A stretch of DNA of 64,000 bases from SVQP01 sp045658965 (lineage in GTDB: Bacteria; Bacillota; Clostridia; Oscillospirales; CAG-272), in assembly GCA_045658965.1 (NCBI GenBank), contig JAZOVZ010000106.1, positions 3,752-67,751 of the forward strand, given 5' to 3'. The position numbers and the translations under genes were made by a program. Below, piece by piece: positions 10,101 to 16,860 of the stretch (position 1 is its first letter; every line of letters starts with the position of its first letter). Under the pieces are notes generated by a model, which saw only the letters and a list, made by a program, of their open reading frames with translations, had not been told where the DNA came from and ran no database searches.

Positions 10101-10929
10101 CGTTGTTCTCAATATCGTTTCTGAAGAAACGGATCTCGTGAGAATCAACAAACTCGGTATTTGCAACCGTCCACGTCTCGGGGAACTCAACCGTTGCGTA
10201 CACGTTGTACTCGGTCTTGTTCTTACCGAAGATGTTCTGCTTGATCTCCTCCTTGACAACAAAGCCTGCAACCAGACCTGCTGCCTCTGCTTCAGCCTTG
10301 AATTCCTTCAGAGCGGAAGCAACGTCTGCGGGAAGATCGCTTTCGGTGATTGCAGATACGTCTGCAACGTCCTCCAAAGAACCAACCTGGTAAAGACCAA
10401 GCTGGTACTCGCTGCTCCAGTTCTTGGAGAGCGTCAGATAGCGTGCCTCACCGAAAGGCACCTTATCATTGATCTTGAATACGCGCTCGATAGCAGCTGC
10501 CTTACCGACAACGGGATAGTACTCGATCTTGATCGCGTACTTTGCGCTTTCGGGCACGTTGACGAGCCAGGATACTTCGCCCTCAGAAGAGGTGAACAAG
10601 CCCTCGGCTACGCCGTCCTTATCTTTGTCCGCAAGACGGATATCACCGGCTGCCGCATCCGCATCGGATACGATAAAGCCCGTGGCAGCGTCAATCGTAA
10701 TGGTCTGCGTGGCCTTCTTGTAGCCCTCGCCCGAATACTTCGCAGAGTATTCGCCATACGAAATTGCGTTCAAAAGCTCTTTGATCTCAGCCAATGCATC
10801 CTGCGTTTCCGAAGATGTAGACGTTTCCTGACTGTCACTTGCTGCAAAAGTTGCAACGGTTCCGCCACCAACCAGGAAGGTCAAAGCCAAAATCAAAGAC
10901 AGAAGCTTAGTAAATTTCGCTTTTCCCAT
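7165..10929 (-). CDS. Giant extracellular solute-binding protein with N-terminal jelly-roll-like modules
   Basis: 1,254 residues, roughly three times the ~430 residues usual for sugar-binding lipoproteins. I use ATG 10929 (MGKAKFTKLL), 5 nt after a GGAGG at 10935-10939; an in-frame TTG 18 nt upstream lies before that site. Residues 1-30 are a signal peptide without a clear lipobox. About 50-540 look like two beta-sandwich modules of carbohydrate-binding type (for example WIEFSLRDTTGYYSGEYEFY and WQGAGQWIEFTFTTT). A helical linker follows. A MalE-like periplasmic-binding fold spans about 690-1110 (PVPETWDDILAAIPDLQAKN; WNYIRWFTG). The rest is a helical tail. First gene of the operon; it should capture the sugar for the two permeases. 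Which carbohydrate is unknown. Confidence 0.88.
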   Translation of the reverse strand: MGKAKFTKLLSLILALTFLVGGGTVATFAASDSQETSTSSETQDALAEIKELLNAISYGEYSAKYSGEGYKKATQTITIDAATGFIVSDADAAAGDIRLADKDKDGVAEGLFTSSEGEVSWLVNVPESAKYAIKIEYYPVVGKAAAIERVFKINDKVPFGEARYLTLSKNWSSEYQLGLYQVGSLEDVADVSAITESDLPADVASALKEFKAEAEAAGLVAGFVVKEEIKQNIFGKNKTEYNVYATVEFPETWTVANTEFVDSHEIRFFRNDIENNELRPTAVQTPEWIEFSLRDTTGYYSGEYEFYLEAGENKLTIQGQNEPMVIKSITLYPAEEVVTYEDYIADLTAKLGSLTAGKDEIKLEAEHMQNMSSKTIYAIEDRTNAVTSPSDTTRVMLNTVGGEKWQGAGQWIEFTFTTTENGAGMYDIVTRFRQKVLDGMFVCRSLLLYSEGLSEGDAGYYNGSPFAEAQKLQYNYDSAWQTTQLASDELDANGNAKEYAIYLAANTTYTLRLEVTLGTMGDIVREVEEILEVINDDYLQIIQLTGTTPDEYSDYSFSRVMPDVLVDMVVNSRKLDNDNPEKYGVSIAERLTNMAGQKSSNVGTLQKIAKLLHDMGTDEDEIAKNLESLKSYIGTLGTFLSSAKTQPLEIDYMVIRGSEQYGADASDYNYKVKAKANVFQAAWHEIKSFVMSFFRDYNSMGSMSVVDEDEALEVWIATGRDQAQVIRNLVNNEFSPYTALNEKGEYIGGTAVDLKLVAGGTLLPSILAGKGPDAYLGLGQGDVINYAIRSALLEVDTIANNVGEQKVKDGYLTSNTEWTDTISNFNDAAMLVLGVENPDGDMHYYGLPEAQGFTMMFVRIDILAENDIPVPETWDDILAAIPDLQAKNMMIGLSTDYSVFLYQDNGDLYADGGMRINLDSKKGLTAFEKMCNMFTQYNFPYTYDAANRFRTGEMPILIADYVGMYNQLKVFATEIEGLWEFRPMPGTLYVDENGETKINNQTVSSVAASVIVKGCSNEEGAWNYIRWFTGADCQQEYSNEMVAIIGPAAKYNTANREALAELPWTTAELKQIQAQFENLASVPNYPGSYILGRYTQFAFLSAYNDNANPSESLMSYITTINKEITRKRKEFGLETLEVDETLASKRMEQSMGLLEKFEQLDTAGKYAEEIAHAKDALKRENMADIATASEMFYKIAYEIATEENIKAQFEAIKNDEQNPCYAYQVYQYAETSELVAYCLADFLGDAAAALESYQ

Positions 10930-11396
10930 AAAATTTCCTCCTACCAAGATTTTTGAAGACCTCTTGCAAGGCCTTCTGTGAGTGCCGATATGAGAATTCG
11001 GCTCACATTAGGGGTACGGTGCTTGCCAATAATACCATGCACTGCGGGCAGAATCCGCACTCGCGGGACTCCGCTTGCGCGGAAATTGCCTGCTGCTCTC
11101 AAGCGTCGCGTAACGTGGCGTGATCACGCGCGCGCATGGGAACCGACCAAGCATCCGTTCGGAGCGACCAAATTTCACTCCCGACTTATCCGCAGAGACC
11201 ATACGCGCCCGTCAGACGCGAATGCCCCTTGCAAACAGCCCGTGGCATCAGCATTATTGCTATGCAATTGTCTTCGGCGGCATGTGCCGCCGTTTTAGAT
11301 TTTCACGCCGATAATTCTTTCATCAAATATATCAGCGGTCAAAAATAAGGCCATTGCAAGCAACCCGGAACGGTCCGCAAATGCCCTAATATTGAT
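10930..11396. other. Long untranslated leader of the sugar-transport operon
   Basis: About 467 nt separate the predicted transcription start from the solute-binding protein start. I see no ORF with a convincing ribosome site in it. Just before the ribosome site there is an imperfect hairpin (10956-10977, GAAG-CCT-TGCA-AGG-CTTC core) that could influence initiation. I could not match the leader to any riboswitch class I know. The length suggests post-transcriptional control, but that is inference. Confidence 0.5.
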
Positions 11397-11402
11397 GCGC
11401 TT

Positions 11403-11431
11403 ATTATATATCAAAGTGACTTTTCTGTCAA
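11403..11431 (-). promoter_or_regulatory. Consensus sigma-A promoter of the sugar-transport operon
   Basis: Read on the minus strand: TTGACA at 11431-11426, 17-bp spacer, TATAAT at 11408-11403. Both hexamers are perfect. The start site is predicted near 11396. It would drive the solute-binding protein and the four genes after it. Confidence 0.9.
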
Positions 11432-11964
11432 GCGACCTTCTCGGTCAAAACGGGGCTCTTTCGCGCGTTTTTCGGGCAAAATCGCCGTTCACCGTTTGTT
11501 CAAACATTCATATTTTCCGTTTTTTGCGCCATGCAATCTCTGTTGCATAACCTTGCAATTTGTCAATTGTAATTTTTATTTACTCATTTTTGACTAATAA
11601 TCGCCTTTTTCCGCGTCATTGTCGCCCATTTTTGTGCATTATTTGGCGTTTTGCGGGTCGTACGTCGCGTTAGTGTAAATTTTGTTTACCCTTTTGAAAA
11701 ACTCGTTTATTCATTTTTTATGCATTTTAGGGTGTCATTCTTTGTAACTGTTGCACAATTTTGAGGGTCATTTTTTTACGTCTTGACATTTTGCACAAAT
11801 TTAACGACATTTCCACGCAGCACCTCCCCGCACCCCCTGCTTTCTGCCTGCCGTTACCTTTTTTCTTGAAGCGCTTCCATTAATTCCCTTTTATTTTATC
11901 TTCGGGTGCACGTAGGTTTCCCTGCAATCTCCACACATACAAGCACCTATTTTTCCCTCCCCTC
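11432..11964. other. AT-rich divergent intergenic region
   Basis: No credible gene. It is AT-rich and pyrimidine-rich on the plus strand, with several TTGCA and TTTTG tracts and a 15-bp inverted repeat (GTAAA-N5-TTTAC, 11675-11689). It separates the divergent promoters of the transport operon and the rlmI-like gene and holds the operator-like palindrome listed separately. Confidence 0.6.
11866..11879. promoter_or_regulatory. LacI-family-type operator (TTGAAGCGCTTCCA)
   Basis: 14-bp near-palindrome with a perfect 10-bp core GAAGCGCTTC and a central CG step, the form bound by LacI/GalR regulators. It is one base short of the usual catabolite-response spacing, so a CcpA site is less likely. It overlaps neither of the two promoters recognised here, lying about 90 bp upstream of the plus-strand one and over 430 bp upstream of the minus-strand one. 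Confidence 0.45.
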
Positions 11965-11993
11965 TTGCATATTTCGCGGCTTTGTGCTATACT
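11965..11993 (+). promoter_or_regulatory. Sigma-A promoter of the rlmI-like gene
   Basis: TTGCAT (11965-11970), 17-bp spacer, extended -10 TGCTATACT with TATACT at 11988-11993. The gene starts 28 bp downstream of the -10, giving a very short leader. Confidence 0.75.
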
Positions 11994-12020
11994 GATTGCA
12001 GTACGTAACCGGAGGTTTTT

Positions 12021-13250
12021 ATGCTATCTGAACTCTCTAAAATCACGATCACCGAAAAAGGCGAAAAAATGCTGCGCGGCGGGCACGTTTGGGTGTTTGC
12101 CGACGAGGCGATCTCGATAGACACGCCCGTTGCAGACGGCGATATTGCATACGTCTACTCCACCAAGGGCAGATATCTGGGCGCAGGCTTTTACAACAGC
12201 GCCTCCAAGATCCGCGTGCGCATCCTTTCGCGCAACGCAAACGATACTTTTGATCAAAAATTCTGGCAAAGACGGCTGGAATACGCAATTTCCTACCGCC
12301 GTAGCGTCATGAAGGGTGACGACTTTAAGTGCTGCAGACTTATCTTCGGTGAGGCGGACTCCTTCCCGGGGCTGACCGTGGACAGATTTGATAATCTCCT
12401 TGTAGTACAAGCACTTTCGCTCGGAATTGAGCGCATCAAGCACGTGCTGATCCCCACGCTTGTGGACGTTTTGCGCAGTATGGGAGAGACCATTGACGGC
12501 GTATATGAAAGAAACGACGTCGCCATCCGCCAAAAGGAAGGCATGGAGGAATATACCGGCTGGTTCCAGGGCTTTTGCCCCGAAAACGACGCGTCCGGCT
12601 TGACGAAAATCGCAGAAAACGGCATTGTTTACGACGTGGACGTTATAAACGGACAGAAAACGGGCTTTTTCCTGGATCAGAAGTACAACCGCGCCTCCAT
12701 TCACGCGGTCGCGAAGGGCAAACGCGTGCTGGATTGCTTTACGCACACGGGATCTTTTGCGCTCAACGCTGCCATCGCGGGCGCTGCGCACGTCACCGCC
12801 GTGGATATTTCCGAGGAAGCTATCAATATGGCACGTAAAAACGCGCAAAATAACGGTCTTGCGGACAGAATGGACTTTGTCTGCACCGACGTTTTCGAGC
12901 TTTTGACCGACATGGCAAACAAGAAAGTGCCTTGCGATTACGATTTCATCATCCTCGATCCGCCCGCTTTCACCAAGAGCCGCGATACGCTCAAGAACGC
13001 CATCAGAGGCTACCGTGAGATCAATTCCAAGGCAATGAAGCTGCTTCCCAGAGGCGGTTATCTTGCCACCTGCTCCTGCTCGCACTTCATGACAGACACC
13101 TATTTCAAGCAAATGCTGCACAACGCAGCCGAGGATGCAGGCGTTTCCCTGCGCCAGATCGAGGCGCGTCAGCAGTCCCCCGACCACCCGATTTTGTGGA
13201 ACGTTCCCGAGACAGATTACCTGAAATTCTACATTTTCCAGATCGTTTAA
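12021..13250 (+). CDS. rlmI: RlmI-like class I SAM-dependent 23S rRNA methyltransferase
   Basis: 409 residues, the usual length for the RlmI/YccW group, which methylates C5 of a 23S rRNA cytosine (C1962 in E. coli). An N-terminal PUA-like RNA-binding domain lies at about 5-75 (GEKMLRGGHVWVFADE). A central RlmI-type segment contains FPGLTVDRF and DGVYERNDV. The Rossmann methyltransferase has a SAM loop VLDCFTHTGSFALNAA, the acidic VDIS strand end, and the catalytic region DFIILDPPAF followed later by ATCSCSHF. GGAGG lies 5-9 nt before the ATG. It stands alone between a promoter and an intrinsic terminator. The exact target base in this organism is inferred from the family. Confidence 0.85.
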   Translation: MLSELSKITITEKGEKMLRGGHVWVFADEAISIDTPVADGDIAYVYSTKGRYLGAGFYNSASKIRVRILSRNANDTFDQKFWQRRLEYAISYRRSVMKGDDFKCCRLIFGEADSFPGLTVDRFDNLLVVQALSLGIERIKHVLIPTLVDVLRSMGETIDGVYERNDVAIRQKEGMEEYTGWFQGFCPENDASGLTKIAENGIVYDVDVINGQKTGFFLDQKYNRASIHAVAKGKRVLDCFTHTGSFALNAAIAGAAHVTAVDISEEAINMARKNAQNNGLADRMDFVCTDVFELLTDMANKKVPCDYDFIILDPPAFTKSRDTLKNAIRGYREINSKAMKLLPRGGYLATCSCSHFMTDTYFKQMLHNAAEDAGVSLRQIEARQQSPDHPILWNVPETDYLKFYIFQIV

Positions 13251-13345
13251 CGCATTATTGTTTATTATTCAATCATTTGTTTAGTAACACGGTGTAAAAC
13301 AGCAGGCTCACACGAGGCTCTGCAAAATTAGCGGTAAAATTGAAT

Positions 13346-13463
13346 AGCCTTCCCCAGTGGGGGAAGGTGGCACGCGAAGCGTGACGGATGAGGTGTTTTC
13401 AATCTCCAAGTAACTCCTCATCCACCGCTGACGCGGTCCCCCTTCTCCCACAGGAGAAGGCTT
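13346..13463. repeat. Palindromic MITE-like repeat, copy A
   Basis: Element with imperfect ~45-bp terminal inverted repeats. The left arm starts AGCCTTCCCCAGTGGGGGAAG; the right arm, reversed, starts AGCCTTCTCCTGTGGGAGAAG. Both arms continue into a second short hairpin and end in GGATGAGG. The same GACCGCGT(C/T)AGCGGTGGA block occurs in copy B, and the GGTGGATGAGG block in the larger element at 38.3 kb. No coding capacity. Confidence 0.8.
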
Positions 13464-13468
13464 TTTTG
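13441..13468 (+). terminator. Intrinsic terminator after the rlmI-like gene
   Basis: Perfect 8-bp stem CCTTCTCC-CACA-GGAGAAGG followed by CTTTTTT. It is formed by the right arm of repeat copy A, so the repeat supplies the terminator about 190 bp after the gene. Confidence 0.7.
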
Positions 13469-13514
13469 ATATGCAGAAAGCAAAGAAAAGCCCCGCGCGA
13501 GGTGGGGCGGGAAA

Positions 13515-14168
13515 TCACATATCTTCGTTTTCTAAATAGTTTAATAATGTTTGACCTTCCTCAATTAGAGATAGTGCTTGAGCCGCTGATTTTATGTTAA
13601 TATCTGGGTATTCAAATTCTGCACTCCAATCGGCTTCTTCAATTCGCTCTAAAAATCGTAATAGCATAATTTTTCCTAAAACAGCTTTTGAATAAATGTC
13701 GGTATCCGCACAATTCTCAATGATAAATTCATAGTGGAGCAAGGAGTTTTCAATAAGGTCATTAAAAAACTCACTACTTGGATTATCCGATAGATTTTCA
13801 TCAAAGGCAAGCTGATACTCGGAAAATGCCAGCCACTCTAAATAATCAAAGTCTTTTGGATATGCCAAGCAGGCTTCTTTTGCCCACCAATAACTGACGC
13901 TATGATCTTGGCTTTTCCTGTATTTTTGTAGGGCGGAATTGTACTTTTTCCTTGTAACATCATCATTAGCTTCCGTTATTCCCAGCAATTCATCAGCACT
14001 TATATTAAAAAGCTTTGTGAGTGGAGGAATTAATGAAAGATCAGGACTTGATAAGCCACATTCCCATTTGGAGACTGCTTGATACGAGACGCATAGATGT
14101 TCTGCAAGCTTTTCCTGTGTCATATTGTTTTGCTTTCGTAACATTTTTATTTTTTCACCTATCGTCAT
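13515..14168 (-). CDS. XRE-family helix-turn-helix regulator
   Basis: 217 residues from ATG 14168 (MTIGEKIKML), preceded by GAGAGG. The N-terminal 60 residues are a Cro/C1-type HTH: IKMLRKQNNMTQEKLAEHLC, then VSYQAVSKWECGLSSPDLS. The following ~150 residues are helical and unrecognised, as in many one-component regulators of this type. No partner gene is coupled to it; it is flanked by palindromic repeats and the IS30 element. Base composition is lower in GC than the neighbouring metabolic genes, which hints at recent arrival. Target genes unknown. Confidence 0.85.
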   Translation of the reverse strand: MTIGEKIKMLRKQNNMTQEKLAEHLCVSYQAVSKWECGLSSPDLSLIPPLTKLFNISADELLGITEANDDVTRKKYNSALQKYRKSQDHSVSYWWAKEACLAYPKDFDYLEWLAFSEYQLAFDENLSDNPSSEFFNDLIENSLLHYEFIIENCADTDIYSKAVLGKIMLLRFLERIEEADWSAEFEYPDINIKSAAQALSLIEEGQTLLNYLENEDM

Positions 14169-14207
14169 AGTAATTACCTCTCCCACAGATTCTTTAACTT
14201 TATCCTA

Positions 14208-14236
14208 ATTATACCATACTCTGCATAACAACGCAA
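14208..14236 (-). promoter_or_regulatory. Promoter of the XRE regulator
   Basis: Minus strand: TTGCGT (14236-14231), 17-bp spacer, perfect TATAAT (14213-14208), about 40 bp upstream of the start codon. Confidence 0.7.
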
Positions 14237-14414
14237 TAACTTGTTTTTCGAAAGCAACGCAACCTACGGTTGAAGAGTAAGTTTCCGCTTTCCCGACGCT
14301 CGCGTCTGGGGCAAGCATAGCGCGTGGCAGTCCACGCACCATCGGGCAGAAGCCCGAACCCACTATCCGCAGGAGAATGGCGCACAAAAGCCTCCCTCCG
14401 AGAGGGAGGGGGAC

Positions 14415-15567
14415 GGCAAATTGTCAAGTCAAGTGCAACACTTTTTAGAGATGAAATCCAAGGGGGAAAGGAAATCAAGGCATTTACGAGGACGAGAGTT
14501 GATGAGATGAACAACACTCAACAGATAATCTTCAGAAACTAAAGAAAAATCGGTACCTTTTGGAAAGAAAAATCGCAGGATGTCATTTGTATTCTCATCC
14601 AAACCACGTTGCCAAGGAGCATGTGGATCAGCGAAATAGATCGTAGTATTAAGATCCTGCTCAATGCCTTTAAAGTCAGCGAACTCTGAACCGTTATCCA
14701 GAGTTATCGTATGTATTGGCATAGGAAGCTCCAACAAATCAAATGCGTGTTTTGTAGCTTTTCGTACTTCAACCATTGTATGGTTTGGAGAAATGGCAGC
14801 GGTTAGAAGTCGGCTTCTTCTATCAACCTGTGTTACAAGACAACTCTTATTTTTGGCTCCGCAAATAGTGTCTCCTTCCCAGTCACCAATTCGTGTTCGA
14901 TCATTGACTATGGAAGGGCGGTCATGGATTGTACGTTCCGGATGAATAGTTGCGTGATTCCCATGTTTTGCGTGCTTTTTCTTGCCTTTTCTGCGAAAAT
15001 GAGTTTGAGGTTTAATGTTCGGAAGCAATCCCGCTCTGACAGCTTGATATATGGTAGAAAAAGAGATGCAATATCCTTTTTCTTTACAATAGTGCGCTGT
15101 CAATTCCGGTGACCAATACTTTTTCAAACATGATTCTATGAGCTTGTACAGTTCGGTATTTTTTTGAATCGCTGGTTTACGAACACATTTCCTTCGGCGG
15201 ATTATATAAAGTGTTGTTGCTCTCCAAGGATTGTATCTGTGCTTTTTCTGACTGTAATTCCTGCGCACCTCTCGACTGATCGTAGAGGGGCTTCTGTCCA
15301 TCAATTTTGCGATTTCTCGAAAACTTTTTCCTTGTTTCAAAAATTCCTGTAGACAAATTCGTTCTGATAGTGTAAAATGTGTGTAAGACTACATTTCAAC
15401 CTCCGTTTTTTATGTTTGTGTGGTAACTACATTTTACACGAAAGTTGATTTGAAGTCTACTCCTTTTTCGCCGGCTTGGTATATTTTTCGTTTCGGGCTT
15501 TGCCCTCAACTCAAAATATACCAAGCCCTTTCTTTTTTAGGTGTTGCACTTAATATTTTAACCTGCC
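14415..15567. mobile_element. IS30-family insertion sequence, 1,153 bp, complete
   Basis: Both ends can be read. The left end is GGCAAATTGTCAAGTCAAGT..., and the right end reversed is GGCAGGTTAAAATATTAAGT.... They form a ~27-bp imperfect inverted repeat that shares GGCA and the inner block AAGTGCAACAC. The element is flanked by the direct repeat GAC (14412-14414 and 15568-15570), a 3-bp target duplication as expected for IS30. It holds one transposase gene on the minus strand. A hairpin with arms CTTGGTATATTTT and AAAATATACCAAG lies inside the right end at 15475-15525. Confidence 0.88.
14429..15340 (-). CDS. IS30-family DDE transposase with altered start
   Basis: 303 residues from TTG 15340. 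The N-terminal HTH is GKSFREIAKLMDRSPSTISR. The catalytic DDE triad is visible in GDWEGDTI, TLDNGSEF and RGLDENTN, and the family tail FFFPKGTD follows. IS30 transposases normally begin about 15-20 residues earlier with an S/T-Y-T-H segment. Here SYTHFTLSERICLQEF is present in frame upstream, but the ATG that fits the GGAGG (15394) is followed at once by TAG (15391-15389). Either a nonsense mutation has removed the normal start, or translation begins at a non-ATG codon. The core is intact; activity is uncertain. Confidence 0.85.
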   Translation of the reverse strand: MKQGKSFREIAKLMDRSPSTISREVRRNYSQKKHRYNPWRATTLYIIRRRKCVRKPAIQKNTELYKLIESCLKKYWSPELTAHYCKEKGYCISFSTIYQAVRAGLLPNIKPQTHFRRKGKKKHAKHGNHATIHPERTIHDRPSIVNDRTRIGDWEGDTICGAKNKSCLVTQVDRRSRLLTAAISPNHTMVEVRKATKHAFDLLELPMPIHTITLDNGSEFADFKGIEQDLNTTIYFADPHAPWQRGLDENTNDILRFFFPKGTDFSLVSEDYLLSVVHLINSRPRKCLDFLSPLDFISKKCCT

Positions 15568-15796
15568 GACCGCGTTAGCGGTGGAAGGAGCCTGCGTCGC
15601 TTGGGATTTATATTGACCTCATTGTAACGCGCTCTCCCTCAGTCGCCTTCGGCGCCAGCTCCCTCCCGGAGGGAGCCTTTCGTAAGTTCCCAACGACAAA
15701 AACACCACCAAAGAAAATTCCTTGGTGGTGTTCGTGTTTTCTCCGCTAAAGATGCATAGCAGAGCCTGCTGTTTTATATTTTACGTACGCAGTTGA

Positions 15797-16756
15797 TTAC
15801 AGACCCAATACCGCTGCGCCAACGATGCCTGCATCGTTGCCGAGCTTTGCGATACGGATATCGGTCAGCTTAACAAGGCCGCCGCCGTACTGCTCTGCTC
15901 TGACCTTGGGAATCAGCATATCCAAGAGGTACTGACCCTCACCCGAAACACCGCCGCCCAGCGAGAGCACCTCGGGCTGGAAGATGTTGATGACGTTGCC
16001 GATACCGGTTGCCAGATAATCCACGTAAGTATCCACGACCTCTTTCGCAGCCTCATCGCCTGCGCGCAGTGCGTCAAACGCAGTTCTGCCGGATACCTTA
16101 CACTTCTGCGCAACCAGATCGGTCATCAGCGTTGCTCTGCCGCTCTTCTCGCACTCCTCGATCTTCTCACGGGTCATGCGGATCAGCGCGGTTGCCGAGC
16201 TGTATGCCTCCCAGCAGCCCTTTCTGCCGCAGGAGCACTGCACGCCGTCCTTGACGATGACGATATGGCCCAGCTCCGCACCTGCGTAGTTAAAGCCGGA
16301 GAACACCTTGTTATCGATAATGATGCCGCCGCCAACGCCAGTGCCCAGCGTGATCATAACAGAGTTTACGCTACCCTTTGCAGCACCTGCGATCGCCTCG
16401 CCCCATGCCGCTGCGTTAGCGTCGTTTTCAATGTAAAATGCCTTTGCGGGGAAATCCTTTTTGATCAGATCGCAGATCTCGAACTGATGGAAGGGCAGAT
16501 TGTTGGTATATACGACCACACCGGTGTCATGGTCGCAGATACCGGGAGAAGCGATACCGACAGAATCGATATCCTCGACGCCAATGCCATACTCTTTGCA
16601 AATTCTGTGGCAAAGAGCAGCCATGCTTGCCGCGATCTCCTCTGCGGGACGCTGCGCCTCGGTAGGCACGCTTGCCTTGTGAACGATACGATACTCACTG
16701 TCAACAATTCCTGCGGCGATATTGGTTCCGCCAAGGTCAATTCCGATACGGTACAT
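15797..16756 (-). CDS. ROK-family glucokinase-type sugar kinase
   Basis: 319 residues, normal for bacterial ROK glucokinases. Features are the N-terminal phosphate loop IGIDLGGTNIAAG, the ROK catalytic strand ENDANAAAWGEA, the glycine-rich ITLGTGVGGGII, and the zinc-binding signature GHIVIVKDG...CSCGRKGCWEAYSS. The C-terminal LSLGGGVSG also fits. It should phosphorylate glucose or a related hexose with ATP in the cytosol, feeding sugars from the window's glycosidases and transporter into glycolysis. It has its own perfect promoter, so it is probably a separate unit from the minus-strand operon upstream. Whether the substrate is glucose, mannose or N-acetylhexosamine cannot be settled here. 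Confidence 0.88.
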   Translation of the reverse strand: MYRIGIDLGGTNIAAGIVDSEYRIVHKASVPTEAQRPAEEIAASMAALCHRICKEYGIGVEDIDSVGIASPGICDHDTGVVVYTNNLPFHQFEICDLIKKDFPAKAFYIENDANAAAWGEAIAGAAKGSVNSVMITLGTGVGGGIIIDNKVFSGFNYAGAELGHIVIVKDGVQCSCGRKGCWEAYSSATALIRMTREKIEECEKSGRATLMTDLVAQKCKVSGRTAFDALRAGDEAAKEVVDTYVDYLATGIGNVINIFQPEVLSLGGGVSGEGQYLLDMLIPKVRAEQYGGGLVKLTDIRIAKLGNDAGIVGAAVLGL

Positions 16757-16813
16757 AAGAATTCCTCCCCAAATTTCCGCGGTGCACGCATGCGTGCCGC
16801 TCTTTCGTTCTTT

Positions 16814-16842
16814 ATTATACTAAAATCTTTTCTTTTTGTCAA
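16814..16842 (-). promoter_or_regulatory. Promoter of the ROK kinase
   Basis: Minus strand: perfect TTGACA (16842-16837), 17-bp A-rich spacer, perfect TATAAT (16819-16814). It lies in the gap between the RNase-like lipoprotein and the kinase. Confidence 0.88.
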
Positions 16843-16860
16843 TCAAAATTTCACATTTTA

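Larger units (their letters stand above)
14389..15681. repeat. Palindromic repeat, copy B, split by the IS30 element
   Basis: The left fragment 14389-14414 (AAGCCTCCCTCCGAGAGGGA...) and right fragment 15568-15681 rejoin as GGGGGACCGCGTTAGCGGTG once the IS and one GAC are removed. That junction matches the intact copy at 13.4 kb read on the other strand. The right end closes with the matching arm (CTCCCTCCCGGAGGGAGCCT). Confidence 0.8.

Noticed and set aside
8401..10956. 851-residue plus-strand ORF
   Set aside because: Antisense shadow of the solute-binding protein, with no ribosome site and no recognisable domain.
10930..11396. Known riboswitch in the sugar-operon leader
   Set aside because: I could not match conserved cores of the classes I know; only a weak hairpin near the ribosome site is visible.
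11866..11879. CcpA catabolite-response element
   Set aside because: The site lacks one base of the usual TGWAARCGYTWNCW spacing; a LacI-type operator fits better.
13388..13600. 70-residue plus-strand ORF
   Set aside because: It spans repeat copy A and the 3' end of the XRE gene in antisense.
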